NCBI GenBank assembly: GCA_020746835.1
Contig: JAGPNK010000007.1
Location: forward strand, 1,845,501 to 1,909,500
DNA: 64,000 nucleotides
DNA from: Stachybotrys elegans
Taxonomy: Eukaryota; Ascomycota; Sordariomycetes; Hypocreales; Stachybotryaceae
Direction: 5' to 3'
Positions 33,265-45,700 of this stretch are shown one piece after another. Position 1 is the stretch's first letter. Every line of letters starts with the position of its first letter. Below the pieces are notes generated by a model that ran no database searches, was not told where the DNA came from, and saw nothing but the letters and a program-made list of their open reading frames with translations. Both the position numbers and the translations under genes were made by a program.

Positions 33265-36088
33265 CTAATCTAGCCCAATCCATTCGTCGTCGTCGTCGTC
33301 GTCAGACTCCTCCGCACTACCCTCTCGCACATTGACTTTGCCGTCTTTTACTGCCACGAGCTTCGGCGCGCTCTTGTCGGCGTTCTTCCCCGCCTGCCCG
33401 AGCAGGTAGTCGACCATGTAGACGTTCTCGTCCGCCAGCCGGCGGATGTCGTCCTTCATCCTCGACACGGCGCGCGACACGACGCGCAGCTCGACGTCGA
33501 GCTTGCCGCGGTTCGCCGTCAGCCACGCGCCGTGCTTGTCCACGAGCGCCTTGATCCACAGCAGGCAGAACTCCATGTGCGGCGACGTCTCCGTCTCGGC
33601 CGCCACGAAGCGCAGCAGGCGCGACACATACACGGTCGGCACGTCGGCCACGACGAGGCCAATGTCCCGCGGGGGCACGGCCTGGAACACGCGCTTGATC
33701 AGCCCAGACTCGTTGAGTCGGAAGGCCATGACGAGAGCCTTGAGGTAGTCCCGCTCTCCCTCGAGCACGTTGATGGTCGACGCCGGCGTGATCTCAATGT
33801 TCAGGTCAAAGGGGTCAAACTGCAGCATGTTGTCCAGGCTGTAGATGAGGAGTCCTTCCGTAGAAGCAGCGCAGAACGCCATGCCCGTGGGGGAGAAGCC
33901 AATGTCCGTGACGCGGACTTCCGGCAGCTTCTTCTTTCCCCAGGGGCCTCCGCGGCTCTTGGCTCCAGGCAGACTGTCGTCGCGGCGATCCTCGCGGTCG
34001 GAAGCCTCACCTTGGTCGTCGAGCAGGCCCATGGCGCCCGCCTCGGTGAGCATCTTGCTGCTGAGGAACTCCTGGGTTCCCGACAGCGAAAGGTTGACGC
34101 TGACGGTAAACTTCTTCAGGAGCACCATGGTTGTGACTGAGTAGAGGCAGATGTACTTGCTGTTGCCTCCGGCAATCAGGCAGCTGCCGTCCATGCTGTA
34201 CGAGATGGAGTTGAAGCTCTTGGTGCCAGAGACGTTGGCCGCCGTCCTCCTGTCTGTCACTTTGCGACCGCCGGACACGTCGCGGCGTCCGTCCAATCCG
34301 GCGACCTGCTCTGCCTCGGACATGGACCAGAACGTCAGCTGGCCGTCGAGCGTTGCCACGGCTATCTGGAGGGAATCTGGGCGCACTGCCACGGCGACAA
34401 CGTCTGCTTGCAGCTGCAGCGGCTCGCTGGTCTGCGTCCTGCCGAATATGGACCAGATTCTGGCCGTACGGTCCCAGCTACCACTAACCAGCGTGCCTCC
34501 GTTGGGTGCGAATGCCAAGGACGAGATGGGGCCCTCGTGGCCGGCCATTCGGTCGAGAAGTTGGCCTGTTTGGACAGACCAGATGTGAATATCAAACGAG
34601 TCCAGTGAGCCGGCAGCCACCACTTCGCCGCTGGGGTCGACGGCCATGGAGGTGAAGGATAATCGCGTGGGAGCCGTAAACGTGCGGAAGTTGCGGTATC
34701 TGATGAGATCCCAGGCACGGACAGAGCCGTCAAGACTGGCTGTGAAGAGCACGTTGCCCTTTTTCGCAAACTCGCATGCCGTGACGGCGCCCGAGTGCTC
34801 GGTAAAGGTCACGATGCAGAACCCAGACTCGACATCCCACACCTTGATCTTGCCATCGTCGGCGCACGTGACGATGCGCTGGCCGTCGGGAGAGTAGACG
34901 AGCGCATTCATGGAGTCGAAGTGGCCCTGCTGTTTCAGGATGTACGACTCAGACTGCCACTCCCAGACCAGGAGCTGGCCCAGCTTGGACGCGCCAAATG
35001 CCAGCCACTCGCCGCTCTTGTTGATGGTGACAAAGTCGATGTCATTCTGCGAGATGCTGAGCTTGTGGATGTTGTTGAAGTCGGGCATCTCGTATAGACC
35101 AAAGATACCGTCCGAGAAGCCAGCCACGAGCAGGTTTGACGAGGGGTGGAACGCCGCGCATCTCACATGGGCGCTTCCTTGCATAAAGTAGTGTCGCTCG
35201 ACAATCCGCCACCGCATATCGAGCTCATCGTCGTCGCGCATCTTGTCGTCCTCCTCGATCTGGTTGATGGGTGCCACAAACTTCCAGGTAAAGACGGCTC
35301 CGTCCTTGCTGACAGTGTAGATGGTCTCCTGGTCTTCGGAGAACCATGCGCCAATCACGGCCTGCTTGTGGCCCGTGAGCACGGTGGGCGTGAAGTCCTC
35401 CTCGGCGTCAACGCTCCATATCCTGGCCGTCAGATCCTTGGACGTGGTCAGGAAGAACCTCGAGTCGCTGGACCACTCGATGTTCCTGACGGTATCGAAA
35501 TGCCCCGCATGGCTATGGTGTTTTACAAAGGGCGCAAACTCCAGGTCGCCCTCGGCGCTCGAGTCGGGGGTCGAAGGGACATGCCAGACCTCGGTCCTGC
35601 GGCCCAGCCCAACGGCGAAGTGCTTGCCAGAAGGTGAAAAGGCCAGGGCCGTGACCTCGGACTTGAATGAGAAGTGGTAGATCGGTACTCGTCGCAGCAC
35701 ATTTGTCAGGATGGCCTGGCCATCTTCGTCAATCGAGAGGAGCAGGTTGCCGCGGGGTGTAAGTCCGATCCTCGAGATGTTTTTGCGATGCGCAAAGGGT
35801 AGCGTATAGGATTTGTTTCTATGACCAAACAGCGTCAGCTAGTTTCAATTCCGCCTACTAGTAGAGCAACAGGCAAGTCTCGGCGCATACTCTACAAGAT
35901 TGAAAACCGTCACACGGTTCCCCACGGGCGAGAAGAGGTGGGTGCCATCAGGACTGAAGAGCAAATTGCCCTGGCAGTAGACGGTGCCAAGCAAGTTTGA
36001 GAACTAGGGCGAAGCATTGTCAGTCAATGTTTCAATCCAGTTCATACACCCCAGGAGCCAGAGCATTACCTTGAAATCGGTCTTCATT
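33265..36088 (-). CDS. PWP2: Periodic tryptophan protein 2, U3 snoRNP/UTP-B component (894 aa)
   Basis: Three exons on the complement: 36088-36071 (18 nt), 36003-35891 and 35818-33265; phases agree. The tiny first exon encodes MKTDFK; joining exon 2 gives KFSNLLGTVYCQGNLLF, the typical PWP2 start. Two WD40 propellers fill about residues 1-640, with blades such as KDLTARIWSV, DGKIKVWDVE, DGSVRAWDL and WDRTARIWSI. The C-terminal UTP12-like helical domain contains RGGPWGKKKLPEVRVTDIGFSP before it and LLRFVAAETETSPHMEFCLLWIKAL within it. The protein ends in an acidic Asp/Glu stretch. PWP2/UTP1 nucleates the UTP-B subcomplex of the small-subunit processome in the nucleolus. Yeast PWP2 has 923 residues, so the length fits. 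It lies 76 bp from the convergent stop codon of the questin-oxidase-like gene. Confidence 0.95.
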
Positions 36089-36778
36089 GTCACCTGCAGG
36101 CCATGATGCTTCAAGATGGATGGTTGACCAAATTTCAAGCCTCGAAGTCTTATCGATTAGCTCGACCCTCTTTTTTTTTCTTCTCTCTTTTTCCGGCTTG
36201 AATTTTTTTCATCTGGGAAACTACGCTTGACCCGAATCGGACTTGTACTCACGTCTGTGTCGGCGGATAGTTATTCCTAGCTGCCGAAACTAGTTTCACC
36301 CGGACTAGGAAAGTGGCTGCCGCCTGGACGAATCAGGTCCCATTTCAGGGCGCGCCGGTACATTCCAGTGGGCTGTGACAGCTGGGCCACGGCAAATGCA
36401 GGTGCTGGAGGAGGTACCGCCCACCGACACATGTACCACATGTACCGAATGGCAAGCGGCCATGCCAATGAGGATGGACACGCACAGTCCCCTTTTTTCC
36501 CGTTCCTGCCCCGTATTGCATTGCTCTGGCCAACCGCGACCCCAGTTTGCTTTCCAAGGGCACGAAATTTGGAGCCCAGACCATCCCTTCGCTCGTTCCC
36601 CTGAAGGCGGAAGCAGCACACCCTCCAAGCTCCAAACAAACTCGGTTCGTCTCGATTCGACTTCACGGACTGCACAGCATCGCATTGCCTTCAATCCCGC
36701 AGTCCTCTGTCCCTCCCGCCGTCTTCTGCTCGCCCTCGACCTCACAGACCGCTTCACTCCCCCCTATCTCTGCCCAAC
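36089..36778. promoter_or_regulatory. Divergent promoter region, PWP2 / septin
   Basis: 690 bp between divergent start codons. The septin side is rich in CCTC/CTCC blocks (about 36640-36778), as in many fungal 5' UTRs. A T-rich stretch at 36171-36190 lies near PWP2. Confidence 0.5.
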
Positions 36779-38137
36779 ATGGCCCCTGCCGCTGCTGAGA
36801 GCGCCTCACCGATTGGCATTGCCAATCTGCCCAACCAGCGCCACAAGATTGTCGCGAAACGGGGTGCCAGCTTCACCATCATGGTTCGTTCCTCCTCAAT
36901 CCCGCAGCGAGCCCGTTCCGACGGCTGCTCGCCCTGCATGCTGCCGCTGACCTCGACGATAGGTTGCTGGAGAGTCCGGCCTGGGCAAGACCACCTTCAT
37001 CAACACCCTCTTCTCCACCACCATCAAGAACTACGCCGACCACAAGCGCCGACACCAGAAGCAGATTGACAAGACTGTCGAGATTGAGATTACCAAGGCC
37101 GAGCTGGAGGAGAAGTTCTTCAAGGGTCAGGCTCCCTTCCTCTGTTCCCCTGGCACAAGCAATGGCCTGCTAACGTGATTCCATCCACAGTCCGACTTAC
37201 CGTGATCGATACCCCCGGTTTCGGTGACTATGTCAACAACCGCGACTCCTGGATGCCCATCATCGAGTTCCTCGACGATCAGCACGAGTCGTACATGCTT
37301 CAGGAGCAGCAGCCCCGCCGTCAGGACAAGATCGACCTCCGTGTCCACGCCTGCCTGTACTTCATCCGCCCTACCGGCCACACCCTCAAGCCCCTCGACA
37401 TTGAGGTGATGAAGAGACTCTGCTCCAGAGTCAACCTGATCCCCGTCATCGCCAAGGCCGACACCCTCAGCCCTGCCGACCTGGCCAAGTTCAAGCAGAG
37501 GGTAAGACTAGCTCTCGCCCGTGCTTCGCGTGAGAAGATGGCGCTGACAAAACAATAGATCATCTCTGTCATCGAGGCCCAGAACATCAAGATCTACCAG
37601 CCCCCGATTGAGGAGGATGACGAGGCTGCCGCTCAGCACGCCCGTAGCTTGATGGCCGCTATGCCATTCGCCGTCATCGGCTCCGAGAAGGACGTCAAGA
37701 CTGGCGACGGACGCATTGTCAAGGGCCGCCAGTACTCTTGGGGTGTTGCCGAGGTCGAGAACGAGGACCACTGCGACTTCAAGAAGCTCCGATCTATCCT
37801 GATCCGCACTCACATGCTCGACCTCATCCACACCACCGAGGAGCTGCACTACGAGGCCTACCGCGCCCAGCAGATGGAGACTCGCAAGTTCGGCGAGGCT
37901 CGTCCCAAGAAGCTGGATAACCCCAAGTTCAAGGAGGAGGAGGAGGCTCTCCGCAAGCGCTTCACCGAGCAGGTCAAGATTGAGGAGCAGCGCTTCCGTC
38001 AATGGGAGCACAAGCTCATTGCTGAGCGCGACCGCCTCAACAAGGACCTTGAGCAGACCCACGCCCAGATCAAGCAGCTTGAGACGGAGCTCGAGACCAT
38101 GCAGGGCACCGCTGTCCGCAGCCACGGCCGTCGCTAA
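36779..38137 (+). CDS. CDC12: Septin, CDC12 class (385 aa)
   Basis: Four exons: 36779-36883, 36963-37125, 37191-37501 and 37559-38137; phases agree. The GTPase domain shows the P-loop GESGLGKT (residues 38-45), the switch DTPGFG (96-101) and AKAD (177-180). The start IGIANLPNQRHKIV and the polybasic region before the P-loop match yeast Cdc12 rather than Cdc3, Cdc10 or Cdc11. The septin unique element includes YSWGVAEVENEDHCDF. A C-terminal coiled coil spans about residues 315-375 (RQWEHKLIAERDRLN). The septin ring and filaments organise septation and hyphal growth; in Aspergillus the equivalent is AspC. The gene is convergent with the mitochondrial kinase gene. Confidence 0.93.
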
Positions 38138-38790
38138 GAGACGCGAGGCTCGTATGCCGGAACAGCTGATAAGCCATTGCTGTCACGTTCCGGCGGTCTT
38201 TTGCTAATTCTTTTTTTACAAGCCGCCGGTCCTCCTTGGGGCCTGGAGTTGAAAACTAAAGGTCCGAGATACCATCGAGAAGGGATCAATTCATGAATCT
38301 TGTCGCCAGCTATCTGTGGGGATCAAGATGTTGGGAGACAGACCACGATTGTTAAGCGTGGCACCTGCGGATTTCTTATTCCGCGTTACGGCACGTGGAC
38401 GACTGAGTGGTCAAAGACGATGAAAGAAACAATCGGCTTTACCCGTTCCCCTTAATGAGCCGGAAGTGTAGTGAGAGTTTTTTTTGAGTCTAGCCTTATT
38501 CTCTTCCTCCTTTTCTTATTACTCGAGCCCTCTGCTTCGGCGAGGCCTTGTTTAGTCCCGATGTAATTGATTCAATGTTTTACGACATGAGCTGGTCATC
38601 CCGCCTGCCAGAGACGAAGTACGTGAGTGCATGTATTTGTCATTTATGATGATACCGTAGATACAAGACCAACAGACGCCAACTCCGTGCTATCCAAGCC
38701 CCAATCCTTGTGCCAAGACCTGGTCCAGCTTATTCCCAGTCCCATAATACCATAAATGATGCTGAGTGTTTGAAAAAGAAGACATCCCGC
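38138..38790. other. Convergent intergenic tail region
   Basis: About 650 bp between converging stop codons, with T-rich segments suited to 3' ends. I see no coding signal. Confidence 0.55.
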
Positions 38791-40332
38791 TTACACCGAG
38801 TCCATCGTTGCACGCGTGGCGAGCTGCTCGTTCTTGTTGCCCAGTCGTGAGATCTGCAGGAATGCGTCCACGCCGTAACCTTCCAGGCTATGCAGGTGTA
38901 GGCTGCCGGCCCAGTACTCGGCGTAGACGCGGCTCAGCGGAAGCCCCATACCTAGACGTAGCTGTGGCGGCCTGCTCGTTAGAGAGGAGAGAGAGCTCTG
39001 GTAGGTGGGCGTCTTGAGGTCGAGCCGACTAAGCTCGTCCTCGATCTGCAGCTCTTGCATGGTGGCGGCCATCCTAGGCACCTGACCGAGATTCTTGAGG
39101 CGCTTCTGACTCTGGGGGCCCTTGGCAAAGGACCACAAGTAGGGCAGCTCGTCACGGGGGATGCCGCCACCGCGGTCGGAGATGCGGATGATGACGTGCT
39201 CCTGGGCCTCGCATATGGTGACCTCGATGGGGGGCGGAGTGGCGGTGCCGTCGCCGAGCTTCTGCTGGCGCTCGATGACGGCCTGGACCGAGTTGCGCAG
39301 CAGCTCGCCGACAATGTACTCGAGATGGCTGAGGATGTAGGGGAAGCTGGCGTCGAGGTGGCCGTCGATCTTGATCTCGGGGATGGCGACTTCGGGCCCG
39401 TTGGTGGAGCGGGCGAGGGCGCGGACGCCCTCGGCGCAGCGCTCAACTACATCCTTGGCGACGCACTTGATGAAGACTTCGCCGATGAAGTCGGACTCTG
39501 AGAGCTTGGCGCCGGGGGAGAAGTTGGGTGATTCAAACGTTTCTGTGAGAGAGAGGTGCTGCTCGGCGATGACTCTCCTTGATATGCGCTGCCATCATTC
39601 GTTAGCACGGACCACGCTGCGGGCAGTTTTGAGGGCGGGGACATACGGATTTCAGCATTGTGTTCATGAAGTTTTCCAGATCCTTGGGGTTCATGAGGTC
39701 GCCAGATTCCAGGATGCCCATGGCGAGCTTGGGAATGACGGTCAGGTGGCCCTTGAGGTTCTGGCTCACCAGGTCGCAAAACGCGTCGTTATCCTCGAGC
39801 GTCTTGATCTCCTTGACCTTGCGAAACTGGTCAAATACGTCGTAGTACATGTTATACACTTCGTTGATGTGGCGGTTCGTGACGACAACGTAGGGCAGCT
39901 GGTGCATGTCTCGGAGACGGTGTGCTATGCTGCAGAAATCGTCAGCGGGCCGATGCTGAACGTGCTGGTAGCTCAGACTTACCGCACTGGGAGCTCGGTG
40001 CGGACATAGTTGGCGGAGCTGATTAGTCGTGCCTCTGTCAAGGAGCGTCCAAAGACCATCAGCTGCCGAAGACTGATGGGGCGAGCTTCCTTTGCAACCC
40101 ATCTATCATTACTGGGTCAGCACGGCGGATTGGACATGGCGGGCATTTGGGAGGATTTGTCCTACTCATCCAAGACAGCAGCTGGGCGCCAGGGTCCATT
40201 GTTGCAGCTGGGCGCGGTCGTATGTATTAATCGAGGTTCGGGAGAGACGGTAGCCCGTAGAGAAGAGGAGGCGGCGAGGGGGCTATTCAGTCTGCATCGT
40301 GTGCTGTTGTTGCGCAGCGCGATGGAGAACAT
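38791..40332 (-). CDS. Mitochondrial PDK/BCKDK-family protein kinase (455 aa)
   Basis: Four exons on the complement: 40332-40166, 40102-39983, 39929-39647 and 39588-38791; phases agree. The N-terminus (MFSIALRNNSTRCR and on) is basic and free of acidic residues for about 50 residues, fitting a mitochondrial presequence. The regulatory domain carries PISLRQLMVFGRSLTEARL and LPYVVVTNRHI. The GHKL ATP-binding domain has the N-box around E285 and N289 (GELLRNSVQAV), G1 DRGGGIP (328-334), G2 GMGLPLSR (403-410) and GYGVDAF. These kinases phosphorylate serine on the E1-alpha subunit of pyruvate or branched-chain ketoacid dehydrogenase and inactivate it. The sequence alone does not settle which complex. 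An insert of about 35 residues between G1 and G2 (MQELQIEDELSRLDLK) looks fungal. Confidence 0.9.
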
Positions 40333-42772
40333 GCCGGCGATTCCATGCAGATGACGGCCAGACGAGGGACGGACGGCCGACAGGCGCTCACAGAGGGTGA
40401 GAGCTCTCGAGGTGCGCGACAAGAGGGGGGCAGAGGGGTCAGGCTGTGCAGCCCTTGATGGGAGGGAGCAAGAAAGGCTGGGTGGTATTTCAAAGCATCC
40501 TCCGAAACCAGCTCTGGATGTGACTCGAGCCGGCACTTCGCTGTTGGTGTTCCTGCCGCTGGAAAAATGACCAGGTACCCCACATGGCTTGGGCGGTATC
40601 GGCTCGGCGCTGCAGGGACATTAGCTCTCAGGCTAGGACGTGGGTTGCAGTCAGAGGGTTGTGATTTTACGGATTACACGTATATTTTTATAGATGTCCG
40701 GAATATGTTTCTAGACACGGGGGCCAATAATGTTTCGTATTGCTAGTGGCGTTGGATGTGTAACAGATCGACTGTCGTAGCTCGTGCCATATTTCATAAT
40801 ACCAGAGGAGGCCTAACATACGTTCTTCACATCATCATGCTGGTGTTGACAATACACAGCGTATATTGTTCAATACCCGAACGGTGCTAGAATGATAGAA
40901 TGCAACATGACAGGGGAAAGTCTACGGTAAATGTCCGCGACAGCATACAAGTTTCATTGCCACATGCATTGTTGCAAACCGCGGCTCCCAATCGCCCCCT
41001 CCCGGGTAAGTGCCGCGCCCAGCCGTAGGTGTGCCCAAGCACGAGCCTCGTTGGTTGGGCAGGCAAGCTCTAGCCATCCGGTTGTGGTTCATAATCTATC
41101 TTACATGTTTTGAGATTCCCATGTCGTTCGACTTCTGAAAAACATGCAGCGAGACTGTTTGCTGCAGCTCCGTAAATGTCCCACCAGAATCGCAGCAACG
41201 TTTGTAGCAATGGCTGTGCAAAGCTTCTCTGTAAGCCCGAGCCGTGCGAAACGTCATCCATCGGCGGGGTGACGGCGATGACGCTGCTTGTGCCGCTGAG
41301 CTCCGACAATATACTTGTGGGGAAGGGGGCCCGTTACAAGAGTACTTTGGTTGCGACGAGCGATAGGCATGCTCTGACGCCAACGCGGGGTTCATCCCAG
41401 GTACCCCCCTATGATTGTCCTCATCACCACCCACGCAGGTATACGCCATACTCTTACAGGACGGCAGATGCAAAGATGGTAGCCAGCCAAGTGCCTGAAC
41501 ATGTATCGCGCGTCAATTGTGTAAGACAGGGAACTGAACTTCTGCATTTCTGTAGCTCGGGGTCAGGCACTTCAAATGGAGGACTTGTGTGGAAAAGCTG
41601 GGGTAGAAGCATCCTCATGCCAAACTTGGGAGGTTGAAAAAAAAAAAATACAAAATTCAGCAGCCAAGCCCATCCATGCAAACAGGAAGCCATCTCTGGC
41701 TCCTAACCTCATTATTACGCACCATCACGTTGAGTGGTAAGTCTGCCTAAAATTCCCCAAGCTTGCAGCAAAAGGTGGGCTGGCTGTCACTTTTCGCCCA
41801 CACCCCCTTGCTTTGCTGGGTTCCTCAGGTAAGGTAACCAAACCGGCAGCCTGGGCTTGTCCTTCACCTTGAACCCTCTCCCCAACACCGTCTACCCACC
41901 TCCAAACCCGCGACCGATACTCCGGAAAACTTTCACCTCCAAATCGACCCCCCTCTCCTTCTCCGTTTCGTCCGCCCTCGTCGTGCCGGCCGTCGTCGTC
42001 CCTTCCCTCCCCCATCCTCGCATTGCCACCCCAGCAGGCAGCTGCCGTGAACCGTCAAGCTGCCCCGCGCGCCTTCCCAGGCTTCTCGACGGCCAGCTGC
42101 TGCTGGCTCTCCCCGCCGCCGCCGCCGCCGCCGAGACCAACTACACCGGCAACTGCAGCAGCTACACCAGCTACACCAGCTACACCAGCTGCCACTGCAC
42201 CGGCAACTGCAGCCTCTGCGCCTGCGCCATCGTCGTCGTGCCCTCCACTCGCGTCAGCTCCTTCCCCGGATTACTCGAAATATGGTGAGCTTCGCTGCCC
42301 TCCTTCCCTGCGTGCCCTCCATCTCCATCCCGAGCAGTCCATCCCGTACACCGCGCCTGCCTATCCGCGTATCCGCGGATTCCCTGACGCCATAACGCAC
42401 AAACGAGCCATCGGAGTGCACAGGCTTTCACATTGTCGTCACCTTGTCTGAGCTGCTCTCACACGCTGCGAACCTCATCTTTCGTATTTTGCATTTCCCT
42501 CCTACCATTCACTCAGCTCATTCCGCATTCCATTTCCCCCATCATACCATCATCCCCGTTTACTTGTTTCCCTTTGTTTGTGCACATCTACGGAAGCCCC
42601 TCTACCTACTGCATTTCCTTGTCCCGCGAGGTCTCCATGGCCATCACCTCACCTCGTTCTTGATCACCATCTTTTCACCATGACGTTGCTTCGTTACAAT
42701 CAACTGCCTTTCAGGCGCAAGACTAACCATGTTCGCCGTCCCAAGACCGATAACGTTCCGACCCCGAGCGAG
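40333..42772. other. Long divergent intergenic region with low-complexity segment
   Basis: About 2.4 kb between the kinase and the deubiquitinase. No gene can be supported. The last 900 bp are pyrimidine-rich and look like a long 5' leader of the deubiquitinase gene. A GCC/ACC repeat lies at 42112-42225, and a GTGAGC donor at 42285 could pair with a TTTCAG acceptor at 42715 as a 5' UTR intron; this is inference. Confidence 0.5.
42112..42225. repeat. Low-complexity GCC / TACACCAGC repeat
   Basis: A GCCGCC run is followed by ACTACACCGGCAACTGCAGC-type sequence and three copies of the nonamer TACACCAGC (about 42153-42190). On the plus strand it would encode Pro/Ala/Thr-rich low-complexity peptides, but no start codon or splice link supports a gene. 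Confidence 0.75.
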
Positions 42773-45700
42773 ATGGTAGTCGACGCCGCCGACTATGTCG
42801 GCGTTCCCAACGATCCTGAGAAAGATGCCGTCGCCATTATTAGCCCCGACAACCTCGACCAAGAGGGCGAACAGCTCCATGATCTGCCTCTAGCGTCCGA
42901 CTGTGGGTGCCCTCAAGCTCCGCAGCACCCCGAACGGAGCTCCGTCTCGCTATTGGCTCTACGCTGACACTGGGCGGTAGTTGATGCCATGAAAGAAGTT
43001 GTCCTCCCCCCGCTGCTCGACGAGCCCAAGATCATTGGTGACTTTGTGCACACATGGACGGTGGAGGACTGGCGGAACCTTGGCAAGAGAGAGCATGGCC
43101 CCACCTTCCAGGCTGGTGGCAGCCCATGGTGCGTCTCCTCAGCCCTTGCGGTCTGAGCATGTTACTGACGATATACCACCAACCAGGCGCATCCTCCTCT
43201 TTCCTCATGGCAACAACATCGACCAGGTTTCCATCTATCTGGAGCACGGATACGAGGCCAATGCTGTCCCCGAGAACTGGAGCTGCTGCGTGCAGTTCGC
43301 ACTCGTGCTATGGAACCCCAACGACCCAAGCCTCTATACTCACCATGCCGCGCATCATCGCTTTACAAAGGAGGAGGGCGATTGGGGATTCACGCGCTTC
43401 GTCGAACACAGGCGCATGTTCAACGTTCCCTGGGAAGGGTCAAGCCGACCCCTATGCGAGAACGAGACTGCCAACATCACCGCCTACCTCCGCTTCGCCG
43501 AGGACGAGACCGGCGTCCTATGGCACAACTTCGCCAACTACGATTCCAAGAAGGAGACTGGCTTTGTTGGTCTCAAGAACCAGGGTGCCACCTGCTACCT
43601 GAACTCGCTTCTGCAGTCATTGTACTTTACCAACCTATTTCGAAAGGTAAAGATTTACCCACCTGCCCTTGTGTCTGATTGTGAGCTCACGTTTACAGGC
43701 CATCTATGAAATTCCTACCGAGGACGACCAGAGCATGCAGAACTCCGCATATACCCTACAGCGACTTTTTTATCAGCTGCAAACATCGGAACAGGCTGTT
43801 GGAACCAACGAGCTCACCAAGTCCTTTGGATGGGAGACTCGACATATCTTCGAGCAGCAGGATGTTCAGGAGCTTTCACGCAAGCTAATGGAGAGAATGG
43901 AGGAGAAGATGAAAGGAACCAAGGCCCAAAACGTTCTGCCCGAGCTCTTCAGCGGCAAGGTGAAGACATACATCTCTTGCATCAACGTGGACTACGAATC
44001 GGGACCCACCGAAGACTTTTGGGATATTCAGCTTACCGTGAGCGGCAAGAAGAGTCTTTTGGAGAGTTTCGATGACTACATCCAGGTGGAGAAGATGGAT
44101 GGCGAAAACCAGTACTTTGCTGGTGAGCAGTATGGGCTGCAGGATGCCAACAAGGGTGTCATCTTCAAGACATTCCCCGACGTGCTCCACCTGCAGCTGA
44201 AGCGGTTTGAGTACGATATCCAGCGTGACATGCTGATGAAGATCAATGATCGCTACGAATTTCCCGATGTTTTCGATGCCACCCCTTACTTGGTCGACGA
44301 CGTTGACAAATCCGAGCCATGGACCTACCAACTCCACGGCGTTCTAGTTCACAGTGGTGACTTTAACGCAGGCCACTACTATGCATTTATCAAGCCCTCC
44401 AGAGATGGGTGGTTTTACAAGTTCGATGATGACAAGGTCACCAAGGCCACTGCCAGGGAGGTGCTAGAGGAAAACTTTGGAGGCGAGTTCCGTACGCCGA
44501 ATGGATATCCTCGAGCCCCCCTTCAGAAGAAGGCACCTATTATTCGTCAGAACAGCGCATACATGCTGGTGTATATCCGCCAGTCGCGAGTTGACAAGGT
44601 TCTATGTCCTGTAACCAGGGATGACATCCCAATGCACCTAAGTATGTATTCTTCAATGCCTGGCCATCATGGAATCGCTAACCCGAATCTCCAGAGACGC
44701 GACTTGAGGAGGAGGTAGCACTAAAGGAAGCCCGAAGACGTGAGCGCGATGAGGCTCATCTCTACATGATGGTCAGGGTTATCACGAACGACACCTTTGC
44801 AAACTACGGTGGAACCGATCTTTGTGTATTCGATGCGAACCCAGAGACAGACCCTGCTGCGCCTAGGAATTACCGCGTGCGCCGTTCCATGACCCTCAAG
44901 GACTTTGTTAAGAAGTTGGCCACCGACCTAGGCAAGGAACCTGGCCAAATTCGCTTGTGGCTCATGGTCAACCGCCAGAACAAGACAGTGCGCCCTGATC
45001 AGCCTATTATGGACCTGGACCCAACCGTGGAAGAAGTTTTGTCCCGCTCACCTGCGGGACGTGACTCGAGCCTCCGTGTCTGGGCAGAGGTAGCAGGCGA
45101 TGTCAATGCTAGCGGCGAAGCTATCTGGCCATCTTACCAAAGCCAACCCAACGGTGTGATCGTCAAGAACGACCTGCTTCTTCTTCTGCTAAAGCATTTT
45201 GATACTGAGGCGCAAGCTCTGCGTGGCGTTGGCCACGTCTACGTCGGAAAGGAGAAGAAGGTGGAGGATCTTATCCCGCTTATCCTCCAGAAAATGGGCT
45301 GGGGCGAGAAGTTGCCCGCGGATGAGAAGATTTTGTTATGGGAGGTGCGTACATTGGAGTATGAGAGCTACCGGGGCACTGCTGAAATGAGGACAGGAAA
45401 TCAAACCTACTATGATCGAGCCTCTCAAGGCAAAGCAATCGCTCAAGGTTGCCGAGCTTCAGGATGGAGACATTATTTGCTTTCAACGCATACAAGAACG
45501 CAAAGCGGATGCACGGCCACTGGCAAAACCTGCACAGGAGGTGTACGTACAACACCTTCTTTATATCACTGAACAGTGTACTAAAACCCACAGCAGTAAC
45601 AGCGTCTCCGACCGTTTTGAAGATGCCCGAGAGTACTACGATTTCCTCGAACACAAGAGGACGATTCGATTCCACCCGCACCCCACCAAGTGTGACCAGA

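Noticed and set aside
41857..42451. Pro/Ala/Thr-rich plus-strand frames ahead of the deubiquitinase
   Set aside because: Low-complexity translation of GCC and TACACCAGC repeats; the Pro/Ala/Thr-rich frame has no ATG, and no frame gives a phase-consistent splice to a conserved exon. Kept only as a possible leader.
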